A stretch of 64,000 bases of DNA from Oreohelix idahoensis (taxonomy: Eukaryota; Mollusca; Gastropoda; Stylommatophora; Oreohelicidae), in the NCBI GenBank assembly GCA_024509875.1, contig JAMPIV010012235.1, forward strand, positions 62,001 to 126,000, read 5' to 3'. Made by a program: the position numbers and the translations under genes. Each line of letters opens with the position of its first letter. Positions within the stretch are counted from its first letter, which is position 1. The notes beneath the pieces were generated by a model. It made no database searches. It saw nothing but the letters and a program-made list of their open reading frames with translations, and was not told where the DNA came from. Shown here piece by piece: positions 57,901 to 64,000 of this stretch.

Positions 57901-60870
57901 GGCTTCTCCTAACACCTCTGAGGTTACCTGCCCGATTACCTATGACTGGGCGATGGGCTTTCGGCTTTATTATGGCTGTGAAGAAGCGAACATAAAAATT
58001 ACCACAATGCTGGCAGCATGCCAAATCTGCGTGTGTAACAGAATGAGTGTCAGAGCTCAGGATTTATCCATAAAAATCCTAGTCGCTGGAAAATGTCTTC
58101 CCCTGCCTGGGAAAACGTCTTTTCTTTCCTTGCACCACTGGCAATTAACGTAAAACCCTTGCGGTTCTGCGAATGCCACAACTTTGCCGTGGGAGAAATT
58201 TTGTGGTCTCAAAATTCCACTCTCATTCCCACAAAAGCCGGCACCTGCAAATCTCGAATGTCCAACTGAAAGGCAATCGACAATTTGCTTCTGGCACCCG
58301 GCTTGGCAATTTACATTAAAAGAGAATGAAAATATGAAATGCGAGCCTATTTATCATCTACGAACGGCACGCTGACCTCATGACGTCATCAGCACGGCTT
58401 GGGTTTTTAACCCAATGATCCGTTAGCATTTCGAATGCAGTTAGCTTTCGGCCAATCAGAATTGTAAACAATTCTGATGCAATCGGTTACGGCTAGACAA
58501 AGAAACGAGATTAAGCTCTGCCCTCTAGTGGCAATGAAACAAAAATGGCCAATATATATATATATATAAAATCCCGAAAAATGTGTCTAGCTGCATGCCC
58601 TATTTTAAAAAAAAAAAAAACACTGGTGCAAATCCTGATCTAGCCTCTATAATCTTAATCTAGAATAATACTGCACCAATCTTCCTACACACACACTCTA
58701 AACACATAGATCAAACTCCATCGTGATCTCATCTTGAAAAAACGTAAATAATAGAAGGAGAAGAAACATGGAGAAGGATTACCTGTAATCCATCCTAAAA
58801 ATAGTGAACAAATTGCAAGGAGAAAAAGACATGGGCCAATTGAAAGACAGAATCTCAGTACTTTCGTCACAGGTATGAAGAAAAATCGGAAAAAGGTGAT
58901 TCATCTGATGAGGACAAAAGACAAAGAAAATAGCCAACATTGTGGCCACAAGGCTTTCGTCAGGGAAAGGAAAGAAAGAAAGTGAGGGCTAGATAGGACA
59001 TATAAGAATCTAATTAAATATACAAATAAAACATGGGTACTTCCCTAAAGGCAGCTAAGACTTAGCAAGCCTGCCGAAGAGCATCACCCGAAAAGGAAAT
59101 GACTGCCACTTCCAGATGTAAACAGTATAAACTTAGAAGCTAAAAAACGAAACTGAACAAGAAACTACCAAAACGTAATAATAATGAGGACTGGAGATTG
59201 AGGAGGACAGAATGAGTGGGAGATAAATAAATATTTAATAAAAAATAAAAAAATTCTTTTAATTAATGGGCGACGGAGAAATAGAAACATTGAATAAGAG
59301 TGGAAAGGGTCAAAATAGAATAGGAGTGGAAAGTGTGACCTTAGACAAAGGTCTGTAGGGTGTTAAGACCAGCTGGTTTTAGACACCCCATACGATGGAT
59401 AAGACGTTGCTCAAGCTGTTCTCGGCTAGCAGTGTCAGAGGAGCAGGATCTGATCGCTATGACCTGGATGTCGATGGGACCATGGTGGTCAGGACCATTA
59501 AAGTGTATGGCAATTGGTGTGGATTTTTGCTGAGAGATATCATTAAAGTGCTGGCTGAATCTCTCCCCAAGTTGTTTGGCCAATATAGGTTTTGCTGCAA
59601 CGTTTACATATGATAGTATAAATGACATTGCGCGACTCACACGTGAAGCTACTGGTGATGGTGAACGTGGCCTTAGGAAAAGACACCTTGTGGGTTTGGA
59701 TGACATACTTGCACGTCATGCATCGTGTCCGACCACAGGGTAGTGTGCCAAAGTGAGTGGCATTCTCCTTTGGGAGACGGTTGTGATCAAGAAGATCCTT
59801 CAGGTTCTTGTTGCGTCTATATGCCACCAAAGGTGCCTCACTGAATACTTCTCAGGTCACAGAATCTGCTTGGAGGATGGGTAAGTGACGGAAAAGGATC
59901 TGTTGGACTGCAGTACTGCGAGTGTGATAGGTCAAGATTAATTTGATTATCCAAAGTGGATTTGTAGTGGGGTTTGAGGGCCTCCTGACGGGAGATGGGG
60001 AGAACACGTTGGAGGGCAGAGGTGAGAACATGTTCCGGATAAAGTCTGCTACGGAAGAAATCCAACATCTCATTGGCTCGGATGTGTAAGTCATCGTCGT
60101 CTTGGCACAAACGGCAGAGAAGTTGGGAAAATGGAAGGGAGTCACGACAAGCCCGAGGATGAGAAGAGGTATACAGAAGGTAACAGTGAGCATCTGTCGA
60201 CTTGTAGTATACTGAGGTATTAAGGCCGGAGGGCATGATAGTAATAGTAATGTCACCTTGTACAACATGCTTCAACGTCCCAGTATACACAGCTATAAGT
60301 GGGTACCTGACTCTGCTCTTGAGTAAGAGAAGGCAAAGGCAGGAAGTAAGGGAACTGGTCATCTTACCTTATCAAGCAGAGATCTTGTGTAGTGAAGTCT
60401 CTAACATTTTACTCCCATATGGAAATACTGCTATGGAACTACCTTTGCCTTTACCTTTCTTTCTTCTTAACCAAAACGTGGGAGACAAAACTACTTGTTG
60501 ACAGGAATAAAACTAGAAAATACCACATATTAAACAGCAGTTTAGTTGTTTGACAAGTACACTGACAGTAAAATTTGCTTCATCTTTTGTCCACTACCCA
60601 GGGGCGTATGTAAATTATTTGGCACCCAGTGTGGAACCTTCCTTTGTCACCCACAGTTAAACACACAGAAAAATATACTGTGCTTGAAAGTAGATTTTTA
60701 AACAGTACATTACTGTCATAATAGTGCCCGATGGCACCCTTATTCTGACTGTCACCCATATTTCCCAGAGTACAACACTGCCTCTACCTACCTTAGGTGG
60801 TGGAGATCTATGCTGTGTTTGCATCTCTGCTGTCATTGGCCGATCATCTCCCACGCCCACAGACATCAAT
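30840..60870 (-). CDS. Unidentified multi-exon host gene, at least eight 3' exons
   Basis: Eight - strand segments with canonical AG/GT borders (60792-60870, 53718-53865, 51333-51424, 49410-49529, 39021-39141, 35366-35443, 33758-33950, 30840-30963) join in one frame with matching phases and end at TAG 30842-30840, giving about 317 residues. Seven consecutive phase matches with no stop argue strongly for a real gene. The protein is hydrophilic and Ser/Arg/Glu-rich without membrane segments, probably disordered; it has repeated SEG(Q/E/R) phrases (ISEGQWLLSYSEGQVV, TRSEGEF, LSEGRP). The SEGQ wording faintly recalls TALPID3-type ciliary proteins, but that is a guess and no symbol is given. Further 5' exons should lie right of 60870 or outside the window. 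Its introns carry most of the transposons here. Confidence 0.8.
31150..31460 (+). pseudogene. LINE family B tail, copy 2
   Basis: It reads RHIPKDIFYGQQADGK…[17 protein letters not shown] and ends in cccatagtcagttatgactg. 5'-truncated. Confidence 0.75.
31470..31875 (+). pseudogene. RTE-like LINE 3' fragment (+ orientation)
   Basis: It reads [29 protein letters not shown]… then the GKRGRK…RRELG C-terminal wording, ending at gaagcctatctccttaggg, the family's 3' terminus. Confidence 0.75.
31876..32255 (+). pseudogene. LINE family B tail, copy 3
   Basis: The frame 31918-32235 is open: GRIPKDIFYGQLADGKRTVGRPQLRFKDVCKRDMRALDMDP…, ending in tcagttatgactgaagggg. It is the best-preserved copy and starts directly at the RTE-like 3' end. 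Confidence 0.8.
32274..32352 (+). repeat. Direct repeat, ~48-base unit, 2 copies
   Basis: aatgaatgaatctcatactgta-gcactgattataaatg occurs twice in tandem. Confidence 0.85.
32400..33757. other. Intron of the - strand gene, nothing recognised
   Basis: Only a short caccccaactacct repeat near 33470-33515 stands out. Confidence 0.5.
33758..33950 (-). CDS. Exon of the unidentified gene (SSLKSRQSGVKKSVEFDL…)
   Basis: The acceptor is CACTCCAG and the donor AG|GTATAT. 193 bases give 63 whole codons plus split codons at both ends that complete to Ala and Arg. Confidence 0.85.
34170..34985 (+). repeat. Minisatellite, 22-23-base unit, about 35 copies
   Basis: The unit acaggacaaaatgatacaatgtt repeats with one-base length changes and point changes. 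It lies in the intron between the exons at 33758 and 35366. Confidence 0.95.
35095..35175 (+). repeat. RTE-like LINE 5' UTR fragment
   Basis: caactaaggagggttgggtatgggg is the reverse of the 5' UTR phrase at 15990-16020. Confidence 0.45.
35366..35443 (-). CDS. Exon of the unidentified gene (MRRSGSMYDSESLSRS…)
   Basis: The acceptor is TTGCCCACAG and the donor G|GTAATA. 78 bases; the RRSGSMYDSES stretch could be a basophilic kinase target (inference). Confidence 0.88.
35656..37217 (+). mobile_element. LINE family F, 5'-truncated, bounded by target-site duplications
   Basis: An exact 11-base duplication TAGTGCATTCT (35645-35655 and 37218-37228) flanks the unit. Inside, + frames carry reverse transcriptase: GKAAGHDGITPEMVKYMG, NHRGISLLSVPGK, GVRQGDILSPYLF and FADDVALI, then a C-terminal part with [17 protein letters not shown] and [20 protein letters not shown] stop (36062) and frameshifts break the frame. 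The tail is (TAAG)n. The endonuclease is missing. It is interrupted by a SINE family 4 fragment at 36642-36722. Clade not assigned. Confidence 0.9.
36642..36722 (-). mobile_element. SINE family 4, truncated copy nested in LINE F
   Basis: 81 bases starting with reversed (GAA)n, flanked by AGCAGGTT on both sides (36634-36641 and 36723-36730). Removing it restores continuity of the LINE wording. Confidence 0.88.
37229..37742. other. Intron, nothing recognised
   Basis: No element or exon recognised apart from a short direct repeat (aagggaatgtccatc) near 37531-37570. Confidence 0.45.
37743..38250 (+). repeat. Donor segment B of the inverted duplication
   Basis: Its reverse complement reappears at 45058-45562 with only a 3-base difference noticed. 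It includes an RTE-like 3' fragment at 37988-38200 (- strand). Confidence 0.92.
38251..39020. other. Intron; flanked by repeated RTE-like wording
   Basis: agaacaaggactgccttgta…ttcttgttatgcctgttta occurs at 38138-38195 and again at 38932-38996, so ~740 bases lie between two copies of one RTE-like piece. The interior has no recognised element. Confidence 0.5.
39021..39141 (-). CDS. Exon of the unidentified gene (MQYQPVLSEGRPIS…)
   Basis: The donor is G|GTAGGT. The acceptor at GGCCAG keeps phase 0 with the 49410 exon; a second AG four bases earlier (TTCCAG) would need another exon between. Confidence 0.8.
39146..40790. other. Intron, AT-rich, nothing recognised
   Basis: Long AT-rich sequence without a recognised repeat or coding frame. 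Confidence 0.5.
40795..40925. repeat. Fold-back MITE-like repeat, partial copy
   Basis: gatgtcatccttgtaagtcg…tttagggttaag…gggttcagggttagg resembles, in reverse, the interior of 10328-10690. Confidence 0.5.
41640..41722. repeat. (GA)n low-complexity run
   Basis: gagagagagaga-rich tract near 41680-41720. Confidence 0.85.
41725..42087 (-). pseudogene. LINE family G, C-terminal fragment
   Basis: The - frame 42085-41774 reads KIKLYKSLVLSILLYGCESW, RRIQAFEHKCYRRILRI and KLAWFGHV, the post-reverse-transcriptase part of a LINE. It ends in reversed (ATG)n (catcatcatcatct) near 41725. Confidence 0.7.
42230..42440. repeat. Purine-rich low-complexity region
   Basis: A G-run near 42247-42271, then A/G-rich sequence and an A-run near 42393-42411. 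Confidence 0.8.
42655..43160 (-). pseudogene. RTE-like LINE 3' fragment with an internal tandem expansion
   Basis: It begins with the family's ctccccgaggagcataggccttc wording, runs through the C-terminal region, and is expanded at 42890-43045 (see separate entry). Confidence 0.7.
42890..43045 (-). repeat. Tandem repeat inside the RTE-like fragment, ~36-base unit, 4 copies
   Basis: cactggcacctgtctggttc…ttgtcatcagttc repeats four times. The single-copy counterpart lies near 13240-13262 in the longer LINE. Confidence 0.9.
43385..44763 (+). pseudogene. LINE family N, reverse transcriptase to RNase H
   Basis: From about 43393 the + strand reads DFATLMDCVMECGVNPW, PGLPQGSPL, then a TGA near 43590, then VLFNIYTANVAA and TFADDLLIY (43598-43966), a frameshift, a post-RT segment (43950-44159), and RNase H AIVYTDGSVIRGNKSGWGF (44422-44724). 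The RNase H wording matches 29483-30210; here the Asp of YTDGS is kept. The 5' part and 3' end are missing: sequence stops abruptly at 44763, where the chimeric block begins. Likely I/Nimb-like clade. Confidence 0.78.
44764..45562 (-). repeat. Chimeric inverted block (A = reverse of 50414-50711; B = reverse of 37743-38250)
   Basis: 44764-45061 is the reverse complement of 50414-50711 and 45058-45562 that of 37743-38250, nearly base for base. They meet at AGCT, which is also present at both donor edges (38247-38250 and 50414-50417). Block A includes the right end of the piggyBac-like element plus its flank, so it is not itself a transposition product. Confidence 0.92.
45563..46049. other. Intron, nothing recognised
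   Basis: It contains a short direct repeat (ctaaaccattactttc) near 45838-45880 and no gene. Confidence 0.45.
46050..46685 (+). repeat. Dispersed repeat R, interrupted by a SINE
   Basis: The left part (46050-46158) and right part (46513-46685) form one copy once the SINE at 46159-46512 is removed. Confidence 0.8.
46159..46512 (-). mobile_element. SINE family 3, complete, tRNA-derived
   Basis: A 354-base unit with an exact 11-base duplication CCTGCAGTGGT (46148-46158 and 46513-46523). In reverse: A-box-like tagcgtagtggtta, B-box-like ggatcaaaccc, core cgacccagctctaatgggtacc, and an A-tail (T-run at 46159). Confidence 0.92.
46690..47190. other. Intron, nothing recognised
   Basis: No gene or repeat family recognised. 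Confidence 0.4.
47195..47505 (+). repeat. Minisatellite, ~21-base unit, about 15 copies
   Basis: The unit cccttttttatgaattcacaa varies mainly in T-run length. Confidence 0.95.
47507..47690 (+). repeat. Dispersed repeat R, copy
   Basis: It starts cgctcccagtgaagcatggagcc and contains the catcataaggctggcagccc block. Confidence 0.65.
47953..48200 (-). mobile_element. SINE family 1, best-preserved copy
   Basis: In reverse: a tRNA-like head (cgattgacagagtggttagagcgctgg), B-box gttcgaatcac, core cagctgtaaatgggtacctgac, and tail …actaccttgacctttt. Confidence 0.85.
48430..48600 (+). repeat. Dispersed repeat R, diverged copy
   Basis: It has gcaggaagccttgatgctgatgtgctc and ttgttttacatgatgagg. Confidence 0.55.
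48773..49215 (+). mobile_element. SINE family 1, + copy, interrupted
   Basis: The head with A-box tggcagagtggttag, core and tail are present; the tail resumes after the 174-base insertion at 48995-49168. Confidence 0.85.
48995..49168 (+). mobile_element. 174-base insertion related to the Penelope-like 3' region
   Basis: It is flanked by an exact 13-base duplication TCACTTCCTCATG (48982-48994 and 49169-49181) within a SINE. It contains ccctgacgaaggccttgtgg, which recurs in reverse near 56420-56440 and 58945-58965, the latter downstream of the Penelope-like ORF. Confidence 0.85.
49410..49529 (-). CDS. Exon of the unidentified gene (DAEGTRSEGEFLYGG…)
   Basis: The acceptor is TTTTACTCCAG and the donor CAG|GTGAGA. 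Exactly 40 codons in phase 0. Confidence 0.88.
49817..50502. mobile_element. piggyBac-like nonautonomous element
   Basis: 686 bases bounded by perfect 14-base terminal inverted repeats CACATTAACTACCG, each next to TTAA (49813-49816 and 50503-50506), the piggyBac target. No transposase frame is present. Confidence 0.88.
50800..51265. repeat. ~80-base repeat units around a LINE C insertion
   Basis: ttatcatgagcaaacttaat…gaacagatgataaaaccatttaacattt at 50845-50900 recurs at 51179-51235 on the other side of LINE C. Confidence 0.7.
50948..51178 (-). pseudogene. LINE family C (RTE-like), 3' end
   Basis: In reverse it encodes MDPEGKRKRSRPKTTLRRTMEAEMQ…, the C-terminal wording of an RTE-like polyprotein, then a 3' end with gccactgactgctttgtcag and GAA repeats. 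Confidence 0.78.
51333..51424 (-). CDS. Exon of the unidentified gene (IRKEIIGKGYQHIV…)
   Basis: The acceptor is TTTATCCAG and the donor TTG|GTATGA. Two bases complete an Ala codon, then 30 codons. Confidence 0.87.
51425..53150. other. Intron, nothing recognised
   Basis: AT-rich intron; no element recognised. Confidence 0.45.
53160..53612 (-). repeat. Possible fifth tRNA-like SINE
   Basis: In reverse, a head at 53612-53535 has a tRNA-like order: tggctaacagatatggcg and a B-box-like gggttcagttccc. The body and end are uncertain. Confidence 0.45.
53718..53865 (-). CDS. Exon of the unidentified gene (PQITESTTSEV…SEGQWLLSYSEGQ…)
   Basis: The acceptor is TTCTTCTGCAG and the donor G|GTAAAA. 49 codons plus one base, Ser/Thr/Glu-rich. 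Confidence 0.9.
54005..54420 (-). pseudogene. RTE-like LINE 3' fragment
   Basis: In reverse it reads MRKPVDSITRYSLF, then RGRDRPKNTWRRELD and TFIDGLCSLG, plus an upstream ETW-containing piece near 54390. Confidence 0.78.
54595..55175 (-). pseudogene. RTE-like LINE fragment interrupted by LINE C
   Basis: The 3' wording begins near 54615 (ccctatggagcacatgcc) and resumes after 55107 (gggatcccaaaacaaaacct…ctatcaactggttttctc). Confidence 0.7.
54751..55099 (-). mobile_element. LINE family C (RTE-like), truncated insertion
   Basis: 349 bases flanked by TTATCTTC (54743-54750 and 55100-55107). In reverse it encodes a C-terminal segment (HVLRRDTDTI…, then KRGRPKTTW-like) and ends with cagtcag…aagaagaagaa. 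Confidence 0.8.
55464..55610 (-). pseudogene. Gypsy-type RNase H fragment
   Basis: In reverse, 49 codons without a stop read TPMETKYPILENELLAIIWSI, then YLIGAHFTIETD, matching the first part of an LTR-retrotransposon RNase H. Nothing else of the element is visible nearby. Confidence 0.75.
55611..56369. other. Intron, nothing recognised
   Basis: No recognised element or exon. Confidence 0.4.
56370..56500 (-). repeat. Penelope-3'-like repeat, diverged
   Basis: In reverse it contains ccctgacaaagaccttgtgg and the following ttattttcttgtctttt block, as at 48995-49168 and 58890-58990. Confidence 0.65.
56820..57000 (+). repeat. Dispersed repeat R, copy
   Basis: It has ctctccgtggagccatgaag and ttttacatgatgaggttgcc. 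Confidence 0.7.
57007..58620 (+). other. Unassigned, promoter-like; possible solo LTR
   Basis: It begins TGTCACGAAATGG, somewhat like the LTR start at 5697. Near its right part lie a tgacgtca site (58381), a ccaatcag box (58453) and a TATA-like (ta)n near 58555-58567. No coding frame and no closing end could be fixed. Confidence 0.3.
58880..59340 (-). mobile_element. 3' region of the Penelope-like element
   Basis: It lies downstream of the stop of the GIY-YIG frame and contains, in reverse, ccctgacgaaagccttgtgg near 58945-58965. Extent is uncertain. Confidence 0.55.
59341..60262 (-). pseudogene. Penelope-like element: reverse-transcriptase end and GIY-YIG endonuclease
   Basis: Read on the - strand: 60262-59840 encodes YYKSTDAHCYLLYTSSHPRACRDSLP…, typical of the post-catalytic part of Penelope reverse transcriptases. 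59830-59543 encodes LKDLLDHNRLP, PCGRTRCMTC and NVIYTIICKRCSKTYIGQT, the GIY-YIG start. 59706-59341 continues with ERFSQHFNDI and REQLEQRLIHR, which supply the usual Arg and Glu, to the stop. GIY-YIG cuts target DNA for insertion. Frameshifts near 59835 and 59610 break it. The catalytic reverse-transcriptase core is missing, so it is 5'-truncated. Confidence 0.85.
60264..60455 (+). repeat. SINE family 1, + copy without head
   Basis: It has the core agctataagtgggtacctgac and the tail …gctatggaactacctttgcc, directly next to the Penelope-like fragment. Confidence 0.75.
60792..60870 (-). CDS. Exon of the unidentified gene (MSVGVGDDRPMTAEMQ…)
   Basis: The acceptor is GTCTGCAG and the donor AAG|GTAGGT. 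One base plus 26 codons ending in phase 0, matching the 53865 exon. Confidence 0.75.
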
Positions 60871-61084
60871 CTGCAGACATTGTATATACATTTGAAACCA
60901 CAGTTGGTATATTTTAAATGTTACATGGTATACAATTTATTGATAAAATCACATGAATGTCAGTTTTGCAAGCATACAAGAATAGAGAATGGATGGCTGT
61001 TTCAGTGACTGACCTTCTTCAGCATAAATAGCAAAGGAAAAGACAAAGATAACCTAGAAACAAATTATAATTGCTAAAGAAATG

Positions 61085-61815
61085 CTAAAAATACAGTAGT
61101 AAAATCATAGAAAACAAAGAATGGTTAACCAGAAGTAAAATCATAGAAAACAAAGAATGGTTAACCAGAAGTAAAATCATAGAAACAAAGAATGGTTAAC
61201 CAGAAAGAAAATCATAGAAAACAAAGAATGGTTAACCAGATGGACAATCATAGAAAACAAAGAATGGTAAACCAGAAGTAAAATCATAGAAAACAAAGAA
61301 TGGTAAACCAGAAGTAAAATCACAGAAAACAAAGAATGGTAAACCAGAAGTAAAATCACAGAAAACAAAGAATGGTAAACAAGAAGTAAAATCATAGAAA
61401 ACAAAGAATGGTAAACCAGAAGTAAAATCACAGAAAACAAAGAAAGGTAAACCAGAAGTAAAAACATAGAAAACAAAGAATGGTAAACCAGAAGTAAAAT
61501 CACAGAAAAAAAAGAATGGTGAACCAGAGGTAAACTCATAGAAAACAAAGAATGGTAAACCAGAAGTAAAATCATAGAAAACAAAGAATGGTAAACCAGA
61601 AGTAAAATCACAGAAAACAAAGAATGGTAAACCAGAAGTAAAATCACAGAAAACAAAGAATGGTAAACCAGAAGTAAAATCACAGAAAACAAAGAATGGT
61701 AAACCAGAAGTAAAATCACAGAAAACAAAGAATGGTAAACCAGAAGTAAAATCACAGAAAACAAAGAATGGTAAACCAGAAGTAAAATCACAGAAAACAA
61801 AGAATGGTAAACTAG
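61085..61815 (+). repeat. Minisatellite, 36-base unit, about 20 copies
   Basis: The unit agtaaaatcacagaaaacaa…agaatggtaaaccaga repeats head to tail. Because 36 is a multiple of 3, long spurious frames arise. Confidence 0.97.
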
Positions 61816-61845
61816 AAAGAATGCATATGAAAGGACAAAAAACAT

Positions 61846-62755
61846 GTAGCCAGGTTCTATCTAAGCAGACATGTGCCTGTTTCATAACCCAGGTTCTATC
61901 TAAGCAGACATGTGCCTGTTTCATAACCCAGGTTCTATCTAAGCAGACATGTGCCCGTTTCATAAGCAAGGTTCTATCTAAGCAGGCATGTGCCTGTTTC
62001 ATAAGCCAGGTTCTATCTAAGCAGACATGTGCCTGTTTCATAAGCAAGGTTCTATCTAAGCAGACATGTGGCTGTTTCATAAGCAAGGTTCTATCTAAGC
62101 AGTCATGTGCCTGTTTCATAAGCAAGGTTCTATCTAAGCAGACATGTGCCTGTTTCATAAACCAGGTTTTATCTAAGCAGATGTGTGCCTGTTTCATAAG
62201 CCAGGTTGTATCTAAGCAGACATGTGCCTTTTTCATAAGCCAGGTTGTATCTAAGCAGACGTGTGCCTGTTTCATAAGTCAGGTTGTATCTAAGCAGACG
62301 TGTGCCTGTTTCATAAGCCAGGTTGTATCTAGGCAGACGTGTGCCTGTTTCATAAGCCAGGTTCTATCTAAGCAGACATGTGCCTGTTTCATAAGTCAGG
62401 TTCTATCTAAGCAGACATGTGCCTGTTTCATAAGCCAGGTTCTATCTAAGCAGACATGTGCCCGTTTCATAACCCAGGTTCTATCTAAGCAGACATGTGC
62501 CTGTTTCATAAGCCAGGTTCTATCTAAGCAGACATGTGCCTGTTTCATAAGCCAGGTTCTATCTAAGCAGACATGTGCCTGTTTCATAAGCCAGGTTCTA
62601 TCTAAGCAGACATGTGCCAGTTTCATAAGCCAGGTTCTATCTAAGCAGACATGTGCCAGTTTCATAAGCCAGGTTATATCTAAGCAGACATGTGCCTGTT
62701 TCATAAGCCAGGTTCTATCTAAGCAGACGTGTGCCTGTTTCATAATCCAGTTTTT
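61846..62755 (+). repeat. Minisatellite, 39-base unit, about 23 copies
   Basis: The unit ggttctatctaagcagacat…gtgcctgtttcataagcca repeats head to tail, only ~30 bases from the previous array. It too is a multiple of 3. Confidence 0.97.
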
Positions 62756-62877
62756 GTTTTTTTAAAGTGCACTGTTCCTCTTTTGTCTAAATGTCCTCAA
62801 CTGCTCATTATGGTATGCATGTCAGGAAACAGTGTCCTTTTCTTTGTATTTGTGACTTTGTTACATTCATTATTTAA

Positions 62878-63060
62878 CTTTTAGGTCCCTAAGGAGCATA
62901 GGCCTTCAACAAATTCATGTCAAATTTTCCTGTCCTGTACCGTCTGCTCAAGAACTTTCCATGTCTTCTTTATTTCTTTCACTTCTGTATCCAATTCTTT
63001 TCTCCACGTTTTTTTTTTTGGGTCTTCCTCTACTTCTCGACACCCGTGAAAATTGATTCT
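62878..63060 (-). pseudogene. RTE-like LINE fragment, left part
   Basis: ttaggtccctaaggagcataggccttcaac and the C-terminal wording; it continues after the insertion at 63641-63900. Confidence 0.75.
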
Positions 63061-63073
63061 AGAACAAGGACTG

Positions 63074-63627
63074 AATGACATTAGAGTAGTGCTCCACAAA
63101 TTATGTCAACGATTCAAAAGAGTTGTGATTTAATGGATTCCATCTCATTGTAACATCCCCGGCAGTGAAGAGCCTGACAGAATGGCACAGGAAGGCGGAA
63201 AGCTACATCAGTCTGATACAAGCATAACTTTTGAAGAGGCAAGGAGTTTTATCAGAATTAGCTACACGAAATAATGGGGTGCAGAGCCTCCACGCCACAC
63301 ACAAAATGATGCATATTACCAGCCCAGTAGATGAGAACAAGTGATAATCTTCAGACACTGCATGGGCCACAACAGATTGGGATACCATTTATTCAACAAG
63401 TTAAAGATAGGGACTACTGATGAGTGTAACTGTGGCATAGATAAAATGACAGCTGAACGTCTGCTTCAAAGATGTCCAATATATGAGCAACACAGAAAGC
63501 ACATATGGCCATCACCTGTACCAATCCTGGAATAAACTCTGTGGAGATAGAAACAGCCTGAAGCTGATCACTGCTTTCTTTGAAAATATTCAAGTAGACA
63601 TCTAGGAGTGTAAGAAGAAGAATAAGA
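63074..63627 (+). mobile_element. LINE family N 3' end, nested in the RTE-like LINE
   Basis: 554 bases flanked by a 13-base near-exact duplication AGAACAAGGACTG / AGAACAAGAACTG (63061-63073 and 63628-63640). The + strand reads WIPSHCNIPGSEEPDRMAQ (end of RNase H), then GHNRLGYHLFNKLKIGTTDECNCG…AERLLQRCP, a Cys-containing tail typical of RNase H-bearing LINEs. The tail is (AAG)n. Confidence 0.85.
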
Positions 63628-63640
63628 AGAACAAGAACTG

Positions 63641-63900
63641 CCTTGTAATGCTATCAACAGGTTTTCTCAATGTGTGTCCTACCCACTACCATCATCTTGT
63701 ACTTATCTCCTGTTCCATTAACATCTATCTGGCTATCATCAATTCGGTACAGGTGATCTTGTCATACAATTTCAACCCTTCTGTTCTTCGCAAGCTTCCA
63801 TCATAAAAATCTGTAATGTCTTGATTGTCATTTTTTGTTTGTTGTCCACGTCTCACAGCCATACAATACAGCTGCCTCGACATCCTGGTTGATGATTCTG
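63641..63900 (-). pseudogene. RTE-like LINE fragment, right part
   Basis: ccttgtaatgctatcaacag…tcaatgtgtgtcctaccc continues the RTE-like wording interrupted at 63073. Confidence 0.75.
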
Positions 63901-64000
63901 ACTGGGCTTGACTTCTTTTGAAATATTATTGTTTCAGGTCTTGGAAACCACACAAAGAAAATACAACACATATATTTACCACTCTGGAGGAAACTTACAT

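Noticed and set aside
61177..62765. Open frames of 222-347 codons on both strands over the minisatellites
   Set aside because: They arise because the 36- and 39-base units are multiples of three without stops; no start context, splice sites or domains support them.
63975..64000. Possible exon of the - strand gene at the right edge (…CCAGAGTG|GTAAAT)
   Set aside because: Too little sequence remains, and joining it directly to 60870 would create a stop.

Overview
The window looks like animal nuclear DNA, most likely a lophotrochozoan and plausibly a mollusc. This is inferred from AT-rich sequence, genes split by long introns with GT/AG splice sites, very dense and varied retroelements (several LINE families, a Penelope-like element, tRNA-derived SINEs sharing a central core), minisatellites, and DNA transposons of piggyBac, hAT and Tigger/pogo type. 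Nothing suggests bacterial DNA; there are no operons, rRNA genes or CRISPR arrays.

Two host genes can be assembled by eye. On the + strand a complete four-exon gene (9194-21589) encodes a 127-residue Atg8/LC3 autophagy protein, closest in wording to the LC3C branch; its 8.4-kb first intron is packed with transposable elements. On the - strand, converging on it, at least eight exons between 60870 and 30840 join in one reading frame with matching phases and end at a TAG stop. They encode about 317 residues of the serine-rich C-terminal part of a protein I cannot name with confidence.

Layout: 1-2560 is a non-LTR retrotransposon in - orientation (CCHC ORF1 with a stop, then the start of an ORF2 endonuclease). 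3238-7800 holds a gag-protease reading frame, a scrambled pol remnant and an LTR-like start. 7820-8936 is a hAT transposase relic. 9194-21589 is the LC3 gene with, inside its introns, a Tigger-like MITE, SINEs, and a nearly full-length RTE-like LINE (12965-16170). 21590-30830 is intergenic or 3' flank full of SINE and LINE tails. 30840-60870 is the second gene, whose introns hold a target-site-bounded LINE (35656-37217), an RNase H-bearing LINE (43385-44763), an unusual chimeric inverted block (44764-45562), a 686-bp piggyBac-like element (49817-50502), and a Penelope-like element (58880-60262). 61085-62755 is a pair of adjacent minisatellites, and the right end is a LINE nested in another LINE.

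Many insertions could be bounded by exact or near-exact target-site duplications, which gives a relative order of insertion. The most unusual structure is 44764-45562: it reads as the inverted copy of what would arise if 38251-50413 (about 12.2 kb) were deleted at a 4-base AGCT microhomology. No database search was possible; family names rest on visible motifs and recalled family knowledge.
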